This document shows positions 6,769 through 14,597 of a stretch of 22,472 bases of DNA, one piece after another. The notes beneath the pieces were generated by a model, which saw only the letters and a program-made list of their open reading frames with translations, searched no databases and was not told the origin of the DNA. Positions within the stretch are counted from its first letter, which is position 1. Each line of letters begins with the position of its first letter. A program made the position numbers and the translations under genes. Origin of the DNA: Actinomycetes bacterium (lineage in GTDB: Bacteria; Actinomycetota; Actinomycetes; Actinomycetales; Cellulomonadaceae); assembly GCA_023438885.1 (NCBI GenBank), contig JAEXPS010000041.1, positions 1-22,472 on the forward strand, written 5' to 3'.

Positions 6769-7536
6769 ATGGGTCTGCTCGAGGGCAAGTCGCTCCTGGT
6801 CACCGGCGTGCTGACGGACGGCTCGATCGCCTTCCACGTCGCACGGCTGGCACAGCAGGAGGGCGCCAGCGTGGTGCTCACCAGCTTCGGCAAGCAGTTC
6901 CGCCTCACCGAGGTGATCGCCAAGCGGCTGCCGGCCCCGGCACCGGTGGTGCAGCTCGACGTGACGGACGACGAGGACCTCGCGGCGCTGCCGGACCGCG
7001 TCCGCGAATACACCGACCACCTCGACGGTGCGGTGCACTCCATCGGGTTCGCGCCGCAGTCCGTGATGGGCGGCAACTTCCTGGCCGGCGAGTGGAGCGA
7101 CGTCGCCACGGCGTTGCAGGTCTCGGCGTACTCGCTGAAGTCGCTGGCGACCGCGGCGCTGCCGCTGCTGACGCGCGGCTCCGGGCTGGTCGGGCTGACC
7201 TTCGACGCCCGGTACGCGTGGCCGGTGTACGACTGGATGGGCGTGGCGAAGGCCGCGTTCGAGTCCACCGCCCGCTACCTCGCCCGCGACCTGGGGCCCC
7301 AGGGCGTACGGGTCAACCTGGTCTCGGCGGGTCCGATCCGCACCACCGCCGCCAAGTCGATCCCGGGCTTCGAGACGATGGAGGGCGGCTGGGACGCCCG
7401 CGCACCGCTCGGCTGGGACGTCAGCAGTCCCGAGCCGGCCGCGCGCGCGGTCGCCGCGCTGCTGTCGGACTGGTTCCCGGCGACGACGGGGGAGATCGTG
7501 CACGTGGACGGCGGCGTGCACGCCATGGGCCAGTGA
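6769..7536 (+). CDS. fabI: NADH-dependent enoyl-ACP reductase FabI (InhA-type)
   Basis: A 255-residue enoyl-ACP reductase that completes the elongation cycle by reducing the trans-2-enoyl-ACP double bond. It starts GLLEGKSLLVTGVLTDGSIAFHVA, the InhA-like cofactor-binding region, and has HSIGFAPQ (about 90-97), Phe145, and the catalytic Tyr154-x6-Lys161 in VYDWMGVAK, matching InhA Tyr158/Lys165. The end RAPLGWD..LLSDWFPATTGEIVHVDGG is also InhA-like. GGAAGGA lies 5 bp before the ATG. Co-transcription with fabG is likely. This is the family targeted by isoniazid adducts and triclosan; this sequence keeps the Ser in HSIGF that corresponds to InhA Ser94. Confidence 0.95.
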   Translation: MGLLEGKSLLVTGVLTDGSIAFHVARLAQQEGASVVLTSFGKQFRLTEVIAKRLPAPAPVVQLDVTDDEDLAALPDRVREYTDHLDGAVHSIGFAPQSVMGGNFLAGEWSDVATALQVSAYSLKSLATAALPLLTRGSGLVGLTFDARYAWPVYDWMGVAKAAFESTARYLARDLGPQGVRVNLVSAGPIRTTAAKSIPGFETMEGGWDARAPLGWDVSSPEPAARAVAALLSDWFPATTGEIVHVDGGVHAMGQ

Positions 7537-7551
7537 TGCGACGCTGAGCCG

Positions 7552-8061
7552 GTGACGACCCACCGGCTGGTGCTGCTGCGCCACGCGAAGGCCGAGCACG
7601 GCCTGTCCCTCCCGGACCGCGACCGCCCGCTCGCCCTGCGCGGGCGGCGGCAGTCGGCACAGGTCGGCACCGACCTGGTGGCGGCCGGCGTGGTGCCGGA
7701 CCTGGTGCTGTGCTCGTCGGCTCTGCGCACGCGGCAGACGTGGGACCTGCTCCACGCGACCCTGCACGCCGACCCCGAGCTCGTCGTGTCCGACGACCTC
7801 TACGGTGCGGGCGTCGACGACGTCCTGGACGCCGTCCGGACGGTGGACGAGGCGACGGGCACCGTGCTCGTCGTCGGGCACGAGCCGGTGATGTCCGCGA
7901 CGGCGGCCGCCCTCGCCGGTCTGGGGTCGGACGAGGCGACCTACGCCCGCGTGCGCGCCGGCGTCCCCACGGGCGCCTGGACGCTCCTGACACCCACGGG
8001 CTCCTGGTCGCAGCTCGCTCGCGGCGGTGCGCGCCTGGTGCGCATGGTCGTCCCCGCCTGA
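7552..8061 (+). CDS. SixA-type histidine phosphatase
   Basis: A 169-residue histidine phosphatase superfamily protein. The phosphate-binding RHG-type motif appears as LLRHAKAE (catalytic His about 11), with the arginine of SSALRTRQT (about 57-63) and the second catalytic His in VVGHEP (about 110). The RHAKAE variant and the short length fit SixA-like phosphohistidine phosphatases rather than phosphoglycerate mutases. The gene starts at GTG 7552, 15 bp after fabI, with no good Shine-Dalgarno, and is probably cotranscribed with fabG-fabI. The substrate is unknown: a phosphohistidine protein or a small phosphate ester are both possible. Calling it specifically SixA would go beyond the evidence. 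Confidence 0.85.
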   Translation: MTTHRLVLLRHAKAEHGLSLPDRDRPLALRGRRQSAQVGTDLVAAGVVPDLVLCSSALRTRQTWDLLHATLHADPELVVSDDLYGAGVDDVLDAVRTVDEATGTVLVVGHEPVMSATAAALAGLGSDEATYARVRAGVPTGAWTLLTPTGSWSQLARGGARLVRMVVPA

Positions 8062-8103
8062 GACGGCTCGGCGCACGGCACGCTCGGGTGGGATCGTGGT
8101 CCC

Positions 8104-9318
8104 GTGGCCACCCTGCGTCCTTTCGCCGCCCTCCGCCCGCCGCGTGACCTCGTCGCCGCCGTCGCCGCACCGCCGTACGACGTGGTCGACTCCGCCGAGG
8201 CGGCCGCGCTCGCCGAGGGGAACCCGGACAGCTTCCTGCGGGTGTCGAAGCCGGAGATCGGGCTGGCGGCCGGCGCAACCCCTGAGCAGGTCCACGCCTT
8301 CGGGCGTGACGTGCTGGCCGACTTCGTCGGCCGCGGGACGCTGGTGCGGGATGCCACCCCGGGCCTGCTGGTGTACCGCCAGCAGGTGGGCGACGCGGTG
8401 CAGACCGGAGTGGTCGGCGCCGTGACGGTCGCCGACTACCGGGCCGGTGTCATCGCGGTTCACGAGCACACGCGGCCGGACAAGGAGAACGACCGCACCG
8501 AGCACATCGCCACGCTGTCGGCGCACGACGAGCCGGTGTTCCTCATGTACCGCCCCGACGCGCCCGGTGCGGCCGCGGTCGCCGAGGCGCTCGCGCGCGT
8601 CGTCGCGGGCGAGCCCGAGTACGACCTCACGCGCGACGGGGTGCGGCACACGCTGTGGACCGTGGCCGCCGACGAGGTCGCCGTGCTGGTCGAGGCGTTC
8701 GCCGCGATCCCCGTGCTCTACGTCGCCGACGGCCATCACCGCAGCGCGGCCGCGGCCCGGCTCGCGGAGGCCGACGACCGACCCGGGGCCGGTGAGTTCC
8801 CGGCGGTGGTGTTCCCGTCCGACGAGCTGACGATCCTGGCGTACAACCGGGTGGTCCGTGACCTCGGCGTCTACGCTCCCGCCTCGCTGCTCGAGGCCCT
8901 GAGCCCGTCCTTCGTGCTCCAGCCCAGCGCGGGCGCACCGGAGCCGGGGCGCCACGAGTTCGGGCTCTACGTGGACGGCGCCTGGTGGACCGCCACCGCC
9001 CGCGACGGGGTCGTCGACGAGCACGACCCGATCGCCCGTCTCGACGTGTCGGTGCTCCAGGACCTGGTGCTGAGCCCCCTGCTCGGCATCGCCGATCCGC
9101 GTACGGATGGGCGGATCGCGTTCGTCGGCGGCGGCCGCGGTACCGGCGAGCTGGAGCGGCTCGTCGACTCGGGCGAGGCGGCGATCGCGGTCCTGCTGCA
9201 CCCGACCGCCACGGGCGACGTCATGGACGTCGCGGATGCCGGCATGGTGATGCCGCCGAAGTCGACCTGGTTCGAGCCGAAGCTGGCTTCGGGGCTGTTC
9301 GTCCACCCGATCGACTGA
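8104..9318 (+). CDS. DUF1015 family protein
   Basis: A 404-residue soluble protein of the DUF1015 family, whose biochemical function is not established and which is often found beside the serine phosphatase gene serB in other bacteria. Seen here are the opening LRPFAALRPPRDLVAAVAAPPYDVV, then VHEHTRPDKENDRTEH (about 119-134), the core ADGHHRSAAA (about 208-217), and the ending MPPKSTWFEPKLASGLFVHPI typical of the family. It lies 42 bp after the histidine phosphatase on the same strand and converges with glgC. No serB is present in the window. A role in phosphate-group metabolism is guesswork from neighbours. Confidence 0.87.
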   Translation: MATLRPFAALRPPRDLVAAVAAPPYDVVDSAEAAALAEGNPDSFLRVSKPEIGLAAGATPEQVHAFGRDVLADFVGRGTLVRDATPGLLVYRQQVGDAVQTGVVGAVTVADYRAGVIAVHEHTRPDKENDRTEHIATLSAHDEPVFLMYRPDAPGAAAVAEALARVVAGEPEYDLTRDGVRHTLWTVAADEVAVLVEAFAAIPVLYVADGHHRSAAAARLAEADDRPGAGEFPAVVFPSDELTILAYNRVVRDLGVYAPASLLEALSPSFVLQPSAGAPEPGRHEFGLYVDGAWWTATARDGVVDEHDPIARLDVSVLQDLVLSPLLGIADPRTDGRIAFVGGGRGTGELERLVDSGEAAIAVLLHPTATGDVMDVADAGMVMPPKSTWFEPKLASGLFVHPID

Positions 9319-9334
9319 CGACCGTCGGTCAGTC
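9313..9334. terminator. Candidate bidirectional terminator between the DUF1015 gene and glgC
   Basis: GACTGAC at 9313-9319 and GTCAGTC at 9328-9334 form a perfect 7-bp stem with an 8-nt loop, containing both convergent TGA stop codons (9316-9318 plus, 9329-9331 minus). No T-tract is present. Part of the symmetry comes from the two identical stop codons, but the four other base pairs do not. Confidence 0.4.
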
Positions 9335-10573
9335 CCGGATCACGGTGCCCTTCGGGACCACGGTGATGCCGCTCTCGGTCACGGTGAACCCGCGCGCGAG
9401 GTCGTGGGCACGGTCGACACCGACGCGTGCGCGCTCGGGCACGATCACGTTCTTGTCGAGGATCGCGCGGTGCACCTGCGCGTGCCGGCTGACGATGACG
9501 CCGTCCATGAGCACCGACTCCGTCACCTGGGCCCACGAGTGCAGCCGCACGCCGGGGGACAGCACGGATCGGGACACCGTCGCGCCCGAGACCACCACGC
9601 CGGGGGAGACGATCGAGTCGGCCGCGTGCCCGAGACGCCCCGGCCCGGCGTGCACGAACTTCGCGGGCGGCAGGCCGGTGTAGCCGGTGAACACCGGCCA
9701 CTCCTCGTTGTAGAGGTTGAACACCGGCTCGACGGCGATGAGGTCCAGGTTGGCCTCGAAGTAGGCGTCGAGCGTCCCGACGTCCCGCCAGTAGTCGCGG
9801 TCGCGCGGGGTGGAGCCGGGCACGTCGTTGCGGATGAAGTCGTAGACACCGGCCGTGCCCGCCTCGACGAACGTCGGCACGATGTCGCCGCCCATGTCGT
9901 GGCGGGAGTTGACGTCCTCGGCGTCCGCCGTCACGGCCGCCACCAGCGCGTCCGCGTTGAACACGTAGTTCCCCATGGAGGCGAGCACCTCTGTGGGGGA
10001 GTCCTGAAGGCCGATGGGGTCCGACGGCTTCTCGCGGAACGCCGCGATGCGCGTGGCGTCGTTCGGGTCGGCCTCGATGACACCGAACTCCCCGGCCAGG
10101 GAGATCGGCTGCCGGATGCCGGCGACGGTCATCTCGGCGCCCGACTCGATGTGGGCCTCCACCATCTGGGAGAAGTCCATCCGGTAGACGTGGTCGGCGC
10201 CCACGACGACGACGATGTCCGGCCGCTCGTCCTCGATGATGTTGAGGCCCTGGTAGATCGCGTCCGCGCTGCCGAGGTACCAGTGCTTGCCGACACGCTG
10301 CTGCGCCGGGACGGCAGCCACGTAGTTGCCGAGCAGCGACGACATGCGCCATGTCTTCGAGACGTGCCGGTCGAGGCTGTGCGACTTGTACTGGGTCAGC
10401 ACGATCACGTGCAGGTAGTGCGAGTTGATGACGTTCGACAGCGCGAAGTCGATCAGCCGGTAGATGCCACCGAAGGGCACGGCAGGTTTGGCCCGGTGCG
10501 CGGTGAGCGGCATGAGGCGCTTGCCCTCGCCGCCGGCGAGGACGATCGCAAGGACACGCGGCGCTGCTGCCAT
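9329..10573 (-). CDS. glgC: Glucose-1-phosphate adenylyltransferase GlgC
   Basis: A 414-residue ADP-glucose pyrophosphorylase making ADP-glucose from ATP and glucose 1-phosphate. Near the N-terminus is the nucleotide-binding loop LAGGEGKRLMPLT; then AKPAVPFGGIYRLIDFALSN, the conserved YLGSADAIYQ, VGADHVYRMD and the sugar-phosphate binding FREKP, followed by MGNYVFN and DYWRDVGTLDAYFEAN. The C-terminal third is a left-handed beta-helix of hexapeptide repeats (IVSPGVVVSGATV, SVLMDGVIV, AILDKNVIV). The ATG at 10573 is preceded 7 nt upstream by TAGGGT, a leaderless -10. It is divergent from glgA with a 112-bp shared promoter region, as in Mycobacterium glgC/glgM. Confidence 0.96.
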   Translation of the reverse strand: MAAAPRVLAIVLAGGEGKRLMPLTAHRAKPAVPFGGIYRLIDFALSNVINSHYLHVIVLTQYKSHSLDRHVSKTWRMSSLLGNYVAAVPAQQRVGKHWYLGSADAIYQGLNIIEDERPDIVVVVGADHVYRMDFSQMVEAHIESGAEMTVAGIRQPISLAGEFGVIEADPNDATRIAAFREKPSDPIGLQDSPTEVLASMGNYVFNADALVAAVTADAEDVNSRHDMGGDIVPTFVEAGTAGVYDFIRNDVPGSTPRDRDYWRDVGTLDAYFEANLDLIAVEPVFNLYNEEWPVFTGYTGLPPAKFVHAGPGRLGHAADSIVSPGVVVSGATVSRSVLSPGVRLHSWAQVTESVLMDGVIVSRHAQVHRAILDKNVIVPERARVGVDRAHDLARGFTVTESGITVVPKGTVIRD

Positions 10574-10580
10574 GGTCCTG

Positions 10581-10586
10581 ACCCTA
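10581..10586 (-). promoter_or_regulatory. Leaderless-type -10 of glgC
   Basis: TAGGGT, seven bases (CAGGACC), then the ATG at 10573. There is no Shine-Dalgarno and no good -35. It shares a 112-bp divergent region with the glgA promoter. A short inverted repeat, GTCCC/GGGAC (10601-10605 and 10611-10615), lies between them. Confidence 0.45.
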
Positions 10587-10630
10587 AGCGCAGGGCGGGT
10601 GTCCCAGCGAGGGACGCGCGGTCGGCGCGA

Positions 10631-10636
10631 TAGCGT
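10631..10636 (+). promoter_or_regulatory. Candidate -10 of glgA
   Basis: TAGCGT on the plus strand would give a leader of about 40-45 nt to the glgA ATG, with AAGGAGG (10674-10680) as ribosome binding site. The -35 region is not recognisable. The contrast with leaderless glgC suggests the two divergent genes differ in translation initiation. Confidence 0.35.
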
Positions 10637-10685
10637 GTCGCCAGGTCGCGGCGGGCGACCGCGTGCGGAGCCGAAGGAGGCCACG

Positions 10686-11882
10686 ATGCGGGTCGACCTG
10701 CTCACCCGGGAGTACCCCCCACACGTCTACGGCGGCGCGGGCGTCCACGTCGTCGGGCTGACCCGGGTGCTGCGTCGCCGACTGGACGTGCGGGTCCACT
10801 GCTTCGACGGCCCGCGCCCGGGCGAGGAGGGCGTCACGGGGTACGACGAGCTCGCCGAGCTCGCCGGAGCGAACGCCGCACTGCGCACCCTCGGTGTCGA
10901 CCTCGCCATGGCGGCGGACGTCGACGGGACGGACCTGGTGCACTCGCACACCTGGTACGCCAACCTCGCCGGGCACCTGGCGGGGCTGCTCCACGGCGTC
11001 CCCCACGTGCTGACGGCGCACAGTCTCGAGCCGCTGCGGCCCTGGAAGGCGGAGCAGCTCGCCGGCGGGTACGCGATCTCGTCGTGGGCCGAGCGGACCG
11101 CCTACGAGGGCGCCGCCGCCGTGATCGCCGTCTCGGGCGGGATGCGCGACGACATCCTGCGGGTGTACCCGCAGGTGGACCCCGCGAAGGTCCACGTGGT
11201 GCACAACGGCATCGATCTCGACGACTGGCAGCGGCCCACCGATCCGGCGGCCACCGAGGCGACCGTGCGGGCCCTCGGCATCGACCCGTCACGGCCCGCG
11301 GTCGTGTTCGTCGGGCGGATCACCCGGCAGAAGGGCCTGCCCTACCTGCTGCGGGCCGCGGAGTCTCTGCCGGCAGACGTCCAGCTGATCCTCTGCGCCG
11401 GCGCCCCGGACACCCCGGAGATCATGGCCGAGGTCACTGCCCTGGTGGAGCGTTTGCGCGAGCGGCGCAGCGGGGTCGTGTGGATCGACCGGATGCTGCC
11501 CCGTGACGAGCTGATCGCGGTGCTCGCCGCCTCCACCGTGTTCGTCTGCCCGTCGATCTACGAGCCCCTCGGGATCGTGAACCTCGAGGCGATGGCGGTG
11601 GGCCTGCCCGTGGTCGGCAGTGCGACCGGCGGCATCCCCGAGGTGGTCGCGGACGGTGTCACCGGGCGGCTGGTGCCCATCGAGCAGGTGCAGGACGGCA
11701 CGGGGACACCGCTGGACCCGGACCGCTTCGTCGCCGATCTAGCCACCGCACTCACCGAGGTCGTCTCGGACCCGGCCCGCACCGCCGCCTGGGGCGCCGC
11801 CGCTCGCCGCCGAGTGGAGGACCACTTCTCGTGGGCAGCCATCGGCGACCGCACGGAAGCGATCTACCGCTCGCTGCTGTAG
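10686..11882 (+). CDS. glgA: Glycogen synthase / maltose-1-phosphate synthase (GT4 GlgA/GlgM)
   Basis: A 398-residue GT4 glycosyltransferase. It opens MRVDLLTREYPPHVYGGAGVHV, with the sugar-nucleotide glycine loop YGGAG (about 15-19). VHSHTWYANLAG and TAHSLEPLRPWK follow, then the linker VHNGIDLDDW and the domain-2 motif FVGRITRQKGLPYLL. The E-x7-E motif EPLGIVNLE is at about residues 293-301. The actinobacterial GT4 enzyme of this length corresponds to mycobacterial Rv1212c, which makes maltose 1-phosphate from ADP-glucose and glucose 1-phosphate (GlgM) and was originally named glycogen synthase. The sequence alone does not decide between the two reactions. AAGGAGG lies before the ATG at 10686. 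It is divergent from glgC, which supplies its ADP-glucose. Confidence 0.93.
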   Translation: MRVDLLTREYPPHVYGGAGVHVVGLTRVLRRRLDVRVHCFDGPRPGEEGVTGYDELAELAGANAALRTLGVDLAMAADVDGTDLVHSHTWYANLAGHLAGLLHGVPHVLTAHSLEPLRPWKAEQLAGGYAISSWAERTAYEGAAAVIAVSGGMRDDILRVYPQVDPAKVHVVHNGIDLDDWQRPTDPAATEATVRALGIDPSRPAVVFVGRITRQKGLPYLLRAAESLPADVQLILCAGAPDTPEIMAEVTALVERLRERRSGVVWIDRMLPRDELIAVLAASTVFVCPSIYEPLGIVNLEAMAVGLPVVGSATGGIPEVVADGVTGRLVPIEQVQDGTGTPLDPDRFVADLATALTEVVSDPARTAAWGAAARRRVEDHFSWAAIGDRTEAIYRSLL

Positions 11883-11894
11883 GGAGTCCCCCTA
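11880..11894. terminator. Weak inverted repeat across the glgA and DUF222 stop codons
   Basis: TAGGG at 11880-11884 and CCCTA at 11890-11894 form a 5-bp stem with a 5-nt loop; the arms begin and end in the two convergent TAG stops. Three of the five pairs come from the stop codons themselves, so on its own this is weak. It is listed because all four convergent junctions show the same arrangement. Confidence 0.2.
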
Positions 11895-13472
11895 GAACGG
11901 TGGCTCGTCCGGCGGGCCGTCGGAGCCGGAGGCGGACCTGGGTGGGCGGTCCGGAGGTGGCGGCGGCGCCGGTCTCGGGGGCCAGATCCCGTCGCCCGCT
12001 TCGGACCAGTAGACGTGGCCGGTGGGCGTGCGCCAGCGCAAGCGGCCGTCCGGTTCGTGGGTGACCTGCCAGTTCAGCTCGTGCTTGAGCCGGTGGTGCT
12101 TCGCGCAGAGGCAGGCGAGGTTGCAGAGCTCCGTACCGCCGCCGTGCTGCCAGGCGCGGGAGTGGTCGATGTCGCATCCTCGGGCGCGGCGCCGGCAGCC
12201 GGGGAACCGGCACGTGACGTCGCGCAGGCGCACAGCTCGCTTGAGGTCCTCGGGGAGGCGGTACCGGTCGCGCCCGACAGACAGCACCGCACCCGTCTCG
12301 GGGTGGGTCAGCACGCGCACGAAGGAAGGGGCGTTGGCGGCCAGCAGGCGGGCCGTCTCGAGGTCGATCGGGCCGAGCCCCTCGAGCGTCGCCGGCTCGT
12401 CGGAGCAGCCGAGGAGCGACAGCACGGGCACGGTCAGGACCACCTCGGGCCGGATGGCGGCCACCCACGCGGGCGGGCCGCATCGGGGCGCGGCTTCGCG
12501 CCCCACGTCCTCAGCGCCCTCCCCGCAATCCGCCACCTCGGCGTCCACCGCCTCCATGGCGCCCTCCGCGGCCTGCGCGTCCTCGCCGACGTGGGCTTCG
12601 TCGAACGCGCCAGCGAATCCGGAGGCGAGCGCGGCAGCGCCCGGGGTGAGCAGCAGGTCTCCGAGCACGTCCGCGCGCGCCTGGGCGTGGGTGCGCTCGT
12701 CACCGGCGTCGCGCACCGCGGCGGCCAGCGCGTCGAGCCGGTGGTCGATCGCCAGAGCCTGGGCCGCGGGGATCAGGGCGGTGAGGAGGCAGAGGTCGTC
12801 GTCCGCCGGCGTGACGACGACGTACCGGTCGGCCATGCTTGCCCGGCGCTGCGCGTCGGTGCGCGGCACGTGGCGTGCCCGCCACCCGCGGGCGGAGGCG
12901 CGCAGCTCGGGCGCCGTCATCCGTACTGCACGCTCGGCGACGAAGGCGTCGGCCCGCGCCAGCACGGCCGGGTCGTCGATGCCACGCAGCACGTCGAGCA
13001 CCGCGTCGACATGCCACGACGAGGCCAGACCGCGCGCGTGCACCTCGCGGAGGAGGGGCAGCTGCGCCAGCGTCGCCAGCCGCGTCAGCCGGTGCGCCAG
13101 CGACCCCTCGGGCAGCCGCAGCGCAAGGGCGAGTTCGGTGAGCATCTCGCGCGCGCCCCACGCCCGACGCTCGCCGGCAGTCCGCGCTCCCGACCGGGCC
13201 GCCCACTGCGCCGCGCCCCACAGGTAGGCGTCGAGGAGGTCCGCATCGGCACGGGCGGCGCGCGCGATGGCAGCGCGGGCGCCGGATGCGACCGCGGCGA
13301 CCCGCAGCGGGATCGGGTCGCATGCCTCGTCGACACACAGGTCGCCGGTCAGCGCCAGGAACGCGGTGAGCACGCCCTGCTCGTCGTCGAGCGAGGCGAA
13401 GCGGCCCGCGTCCGCGGGAAGCGGCAGGGCGGCAGCATTCCGCCCCGAGCCCACCTCCACCACGTCGAACAC
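11892..13472 (-). CDS. DUF222 / HNH endonuclease-domain protein (13E12 repeat type), SOS-box controlled
   Basis: A 526-residue protein. The N-terminal and middle part (about 20-330) is a helical DUF222 domain (DLLDAYLWGAAQW, ALALRLPEGSLAHRLTRLA, HVDAVLDVL). An acidic, Ala/Glu-rich insert follows at about 290-335. The C-terminal HNH zinc-nuclease motif has CRFPGC (about 421-426), CDIDHSRAW with the catalytic-type His (about 437), Asn about 451, and CLCAKHHRLKH. The Pro/Arg/Ser-rich tail looks disordered. The GTG at 13472 is chosen because a TAGACT -10 lies exactly 7 nt upstream; starts at 13490 would overlap the promoter. A perfect LexA box overlaps the GTG. Mycobacterial 13E12-family relatives are known to carry SOS boxes. 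DNA cleavage by this protein is inferred from the motif, not shown. Confidence 0.88.
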   Translation of the reverse strand: MFDVVEVGSGRNAAALPLPADAGRFASLDDEQGVLTAFLALTGDLCVDEACDPIPLRVAAVASGARAAIARAARADADLLDAYLWGAAQWAARSGARTAGERRAWGAREMLTELALALRLPEGSLAHRLTRLATLAQLPLLREVHARGLASSWHVDAVLDVLRGIDDPAVLARADAFVAERAVRMTAPELRASARGWRARHVPRTDAQRRASMADRYVVVTPADDDLCLLTALIPAAQALAIDHRLDALAAAVRDAGDERTHAQARADVLGDLLLTPGAAALASGFAGAFDEAHVGEDAQAAEGAMEAVDAEVADCGEGAEDVGREAAPRCGPPAWVAAIRPEVVLTVPVLSLLGCSDEPATLEGLGPIDLETARLLAANAPSFVRVLTHPETGAVLSVGRDRYRLPEDLKRAVRLRDVTCRFPGCRRRARGCDIDHSRAWQHGGGTELCNLACLCAKHHRLKHELNWQVTHEPDGRLRWRTPTGHVYWSEAGDGIWPPRPAPPPPPDRPPRSASGSDGPPDEPPF

Positions 13473-13480
13473 ATGTTCGA
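13465..13480. promoter_or_regulatory. Perfect LexA/SOS box over the DUF222/HNH start codon
   Basis: TCGAACACATGTTCGA has perfect TCGAAC and GTTCGA half-sites with a 4-nt centre, matching the actinobacterial SOS consensus (TCGAAC-N4-GTTCGA). It touches the -10 hexamer at 13480-13485 and covers the GTG start at 13470-13472 on the minus strand, an ideal position for LexA to block transcription start. Confidence 0.88.
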
Positions 13481-13508
13481 GTCTACCCAAAGAACGGGCA
13501 TCTGTCCA
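13480..13508 (-). promoter_or_regulatory. Promoter of the DUF222/HNH gene
   Basis: On the minus strand the -35 TGGACA (13503-13508) and -10 TAGACT (13480-13485) are separated by exactly 17 bp. The -10 is 7 nt before the GTG at 13472, so the mRNA should be leaderless. This is the only promoter in the window with a near-consensus -35, fitting a gene whose strong promoter is held off by LexA. Confidence 0.75.
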
Positions 13509-13570
13509 GGTCAGGCGCAGATCTCGCGGAGCATGGAACTAATCGCTCGTCGTCGTCGCGGGTGGCCGCC

Positions 13571-13576
13571 TACCGT
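13571..13576 (+). promoter_or_regulatory. Leaderless-type -10 of the RsgA gene
   Basis: TACCGT, then seven bases (CGATCCC), then the ATG at 13584. No Shine-Dalgarno and no recognisable -35. This supports 13584 as the start, although the frame is open well upstream through the antisense of the DUF222 gene. Confidence 0.5.
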
Positions 13577-13583
13577 CGATCCC

Positions 13584-14597
13584 ATGCACATCGAGTCATG
13601 GCGGGTGGTCCGCGCCGACAAGGGCGCGGTCCTCGTCGTGCCCGAGAACGCTCCGGCCGACGACGAAGGCGACCACGAGCCCACCCGGATCCCGCTCGCA
13701 CGCGACGGCCTGGCCCCGAGCGACGAAGGCCGCCTGGTCCCCACGGTCGGCGACCTCGTCGAGCTCGAGGGGAACGGGATCGCCCGCATCCAGCCCCGGC
13801 GTTCCGCGCTCGTGCGGGACAGCGCCGGGCGCACCTCGCAGACGCAGGTCCTGGCGGCGAACGTCGACGTCGTGCTGGTCGTCGAGCACCTCGACCCCGA
13901 CCCGGACCTCGGGCGGATCGAGCGCCTCCTGACGTTGGCGTGGCGTTCCGGGGCCACCCCGGTCGTCGTGCTGACGAAGGCCGACCTGGTCCCGGACCCC
14001 GACTACCTCGCCGCGGACGTCGCCGCGGTCGCGCTCGGCGTGAGCGTCCACACGGTCAGCGTTCCCACGGACCAGGGGCTCGACGACCTCCGCGCCCTCC
14101 TGGCACCGGGAGTCACGTTCGTGATGGTCGGGCCCTCCGGTGCCGGGAAGTCCACGCTCGCCAACGCCCTGGCCGGGCGCGAGGTCGCCGCCACCGGCGA
14201 CCGGCGGGCGGACGGCCGTGGCCGCCACACCACGACGCACCGCGAGCTGATCCGCCTCGACGGCGGTGCCCTGCTGATCGACACCCCGGGCGTGCGGTCG
14301 GTCGGGCTGGTCGCGGACGCCGACGCGATCGACCAGGCGTTCGCCGACATCGCCGGGCTCGCGCAGGACTGCCGGTTCGGCGACTGCTCCCACACGCAGG
14401 AGCCCGGCTGCGCCGTTCTCGAGGCACTGGCCAGCGGTGAGCTGCCCGAGCGGCGCTACGACAGCTGGCGCAAGCTCGAGAAGGAGGCGCGGTTCCAGGC
14501 GATCCGGGCCGACCGTGGCCTCGCCGCCGCGGAGAAGGCGCGGTGGAAGCGGATCTCGCAGGCCCAGAAGCAGATCGCCCGAGGCCCGCACACGTAG
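13584..14597 (+). CDS. rsgA: Circularly permuted ribosome-biogenesis GTPase, RsgA (YjeQ/YloQ) family
   Basis: A 337-residue GTPase that in this family checks maturation of the 30S subunit. The G4 motif TKAD (about 131-134) precedes the G1 P-loop GPSGAGKST (about 183-191) and G3 DTPG (about 233-236), the circular permutation typical of RsgA. The N-terminal OB-fold region is SWRVVRADKGAVLVV to VGDLVEL; the zinc knuckle is C263-x4-C268-x-H270-x5-C276. A basic C-terminal helix ends with RWKRISQAQKQIARG. It lacks the long basic N-terminal extension I recall in actinobacterial RsgA (e.g. Rv3228) and is not beside aroA, so it may be a second, divergent copy. It stands alone between DUF222 and a fructosamine kinase. 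Confidence 0.92.
   Translation: MHIESWRVVRADKGAVLVVPENAPADDEGDHEPTRIPLARDGLAPSDEGRLVPTVGDLVELEGNGIARIQPRRSALVRDSAGRTSQTQVLAANVDVVLVVEHLDPDPDLGRIERLLTLAWRSGATPVVVLTKADLVPDPDYLAADVAAVALGVSVHTVSVPTDQGLDDLRALLAPGVTFVMVGPSGAGKSTLANALAGREVAATGDRRADGRGRHTTTHRELIRLDGGALLIDTPGVRSVGLVADADAIDQAFADIAGLAQDCRFGDCSHTQEPGCAVLEALASGELPERRYDSWRKLEKEARFQAIRADRGLAAAEKARWKRISQAQKQIARGPHT

Noticed and set aside
6745..9306. 853-codon minus-strand open frame opposite fabI, the phosphatase and the DUF1015 gene
   Set aside because: Arg/His/Gly-rich composition with no motifs, covering three well-supported genes; a GC-rich shadow.
12480..12620. Insertion or recombination scar in the DUF222 gene
   Set aside because: The acidic Ala/Glu-rich segment stays in frame, has no repeats at its ends and keeps the local codon bias; a variable linker is simpler.
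12015..13583. Plus-strand extension of the rsgA frame through the DUF222 gene
   Set aside because: It is the antisense shadow of a convincing HNH gene, and a leaderless start at 13584 fits the protein family.
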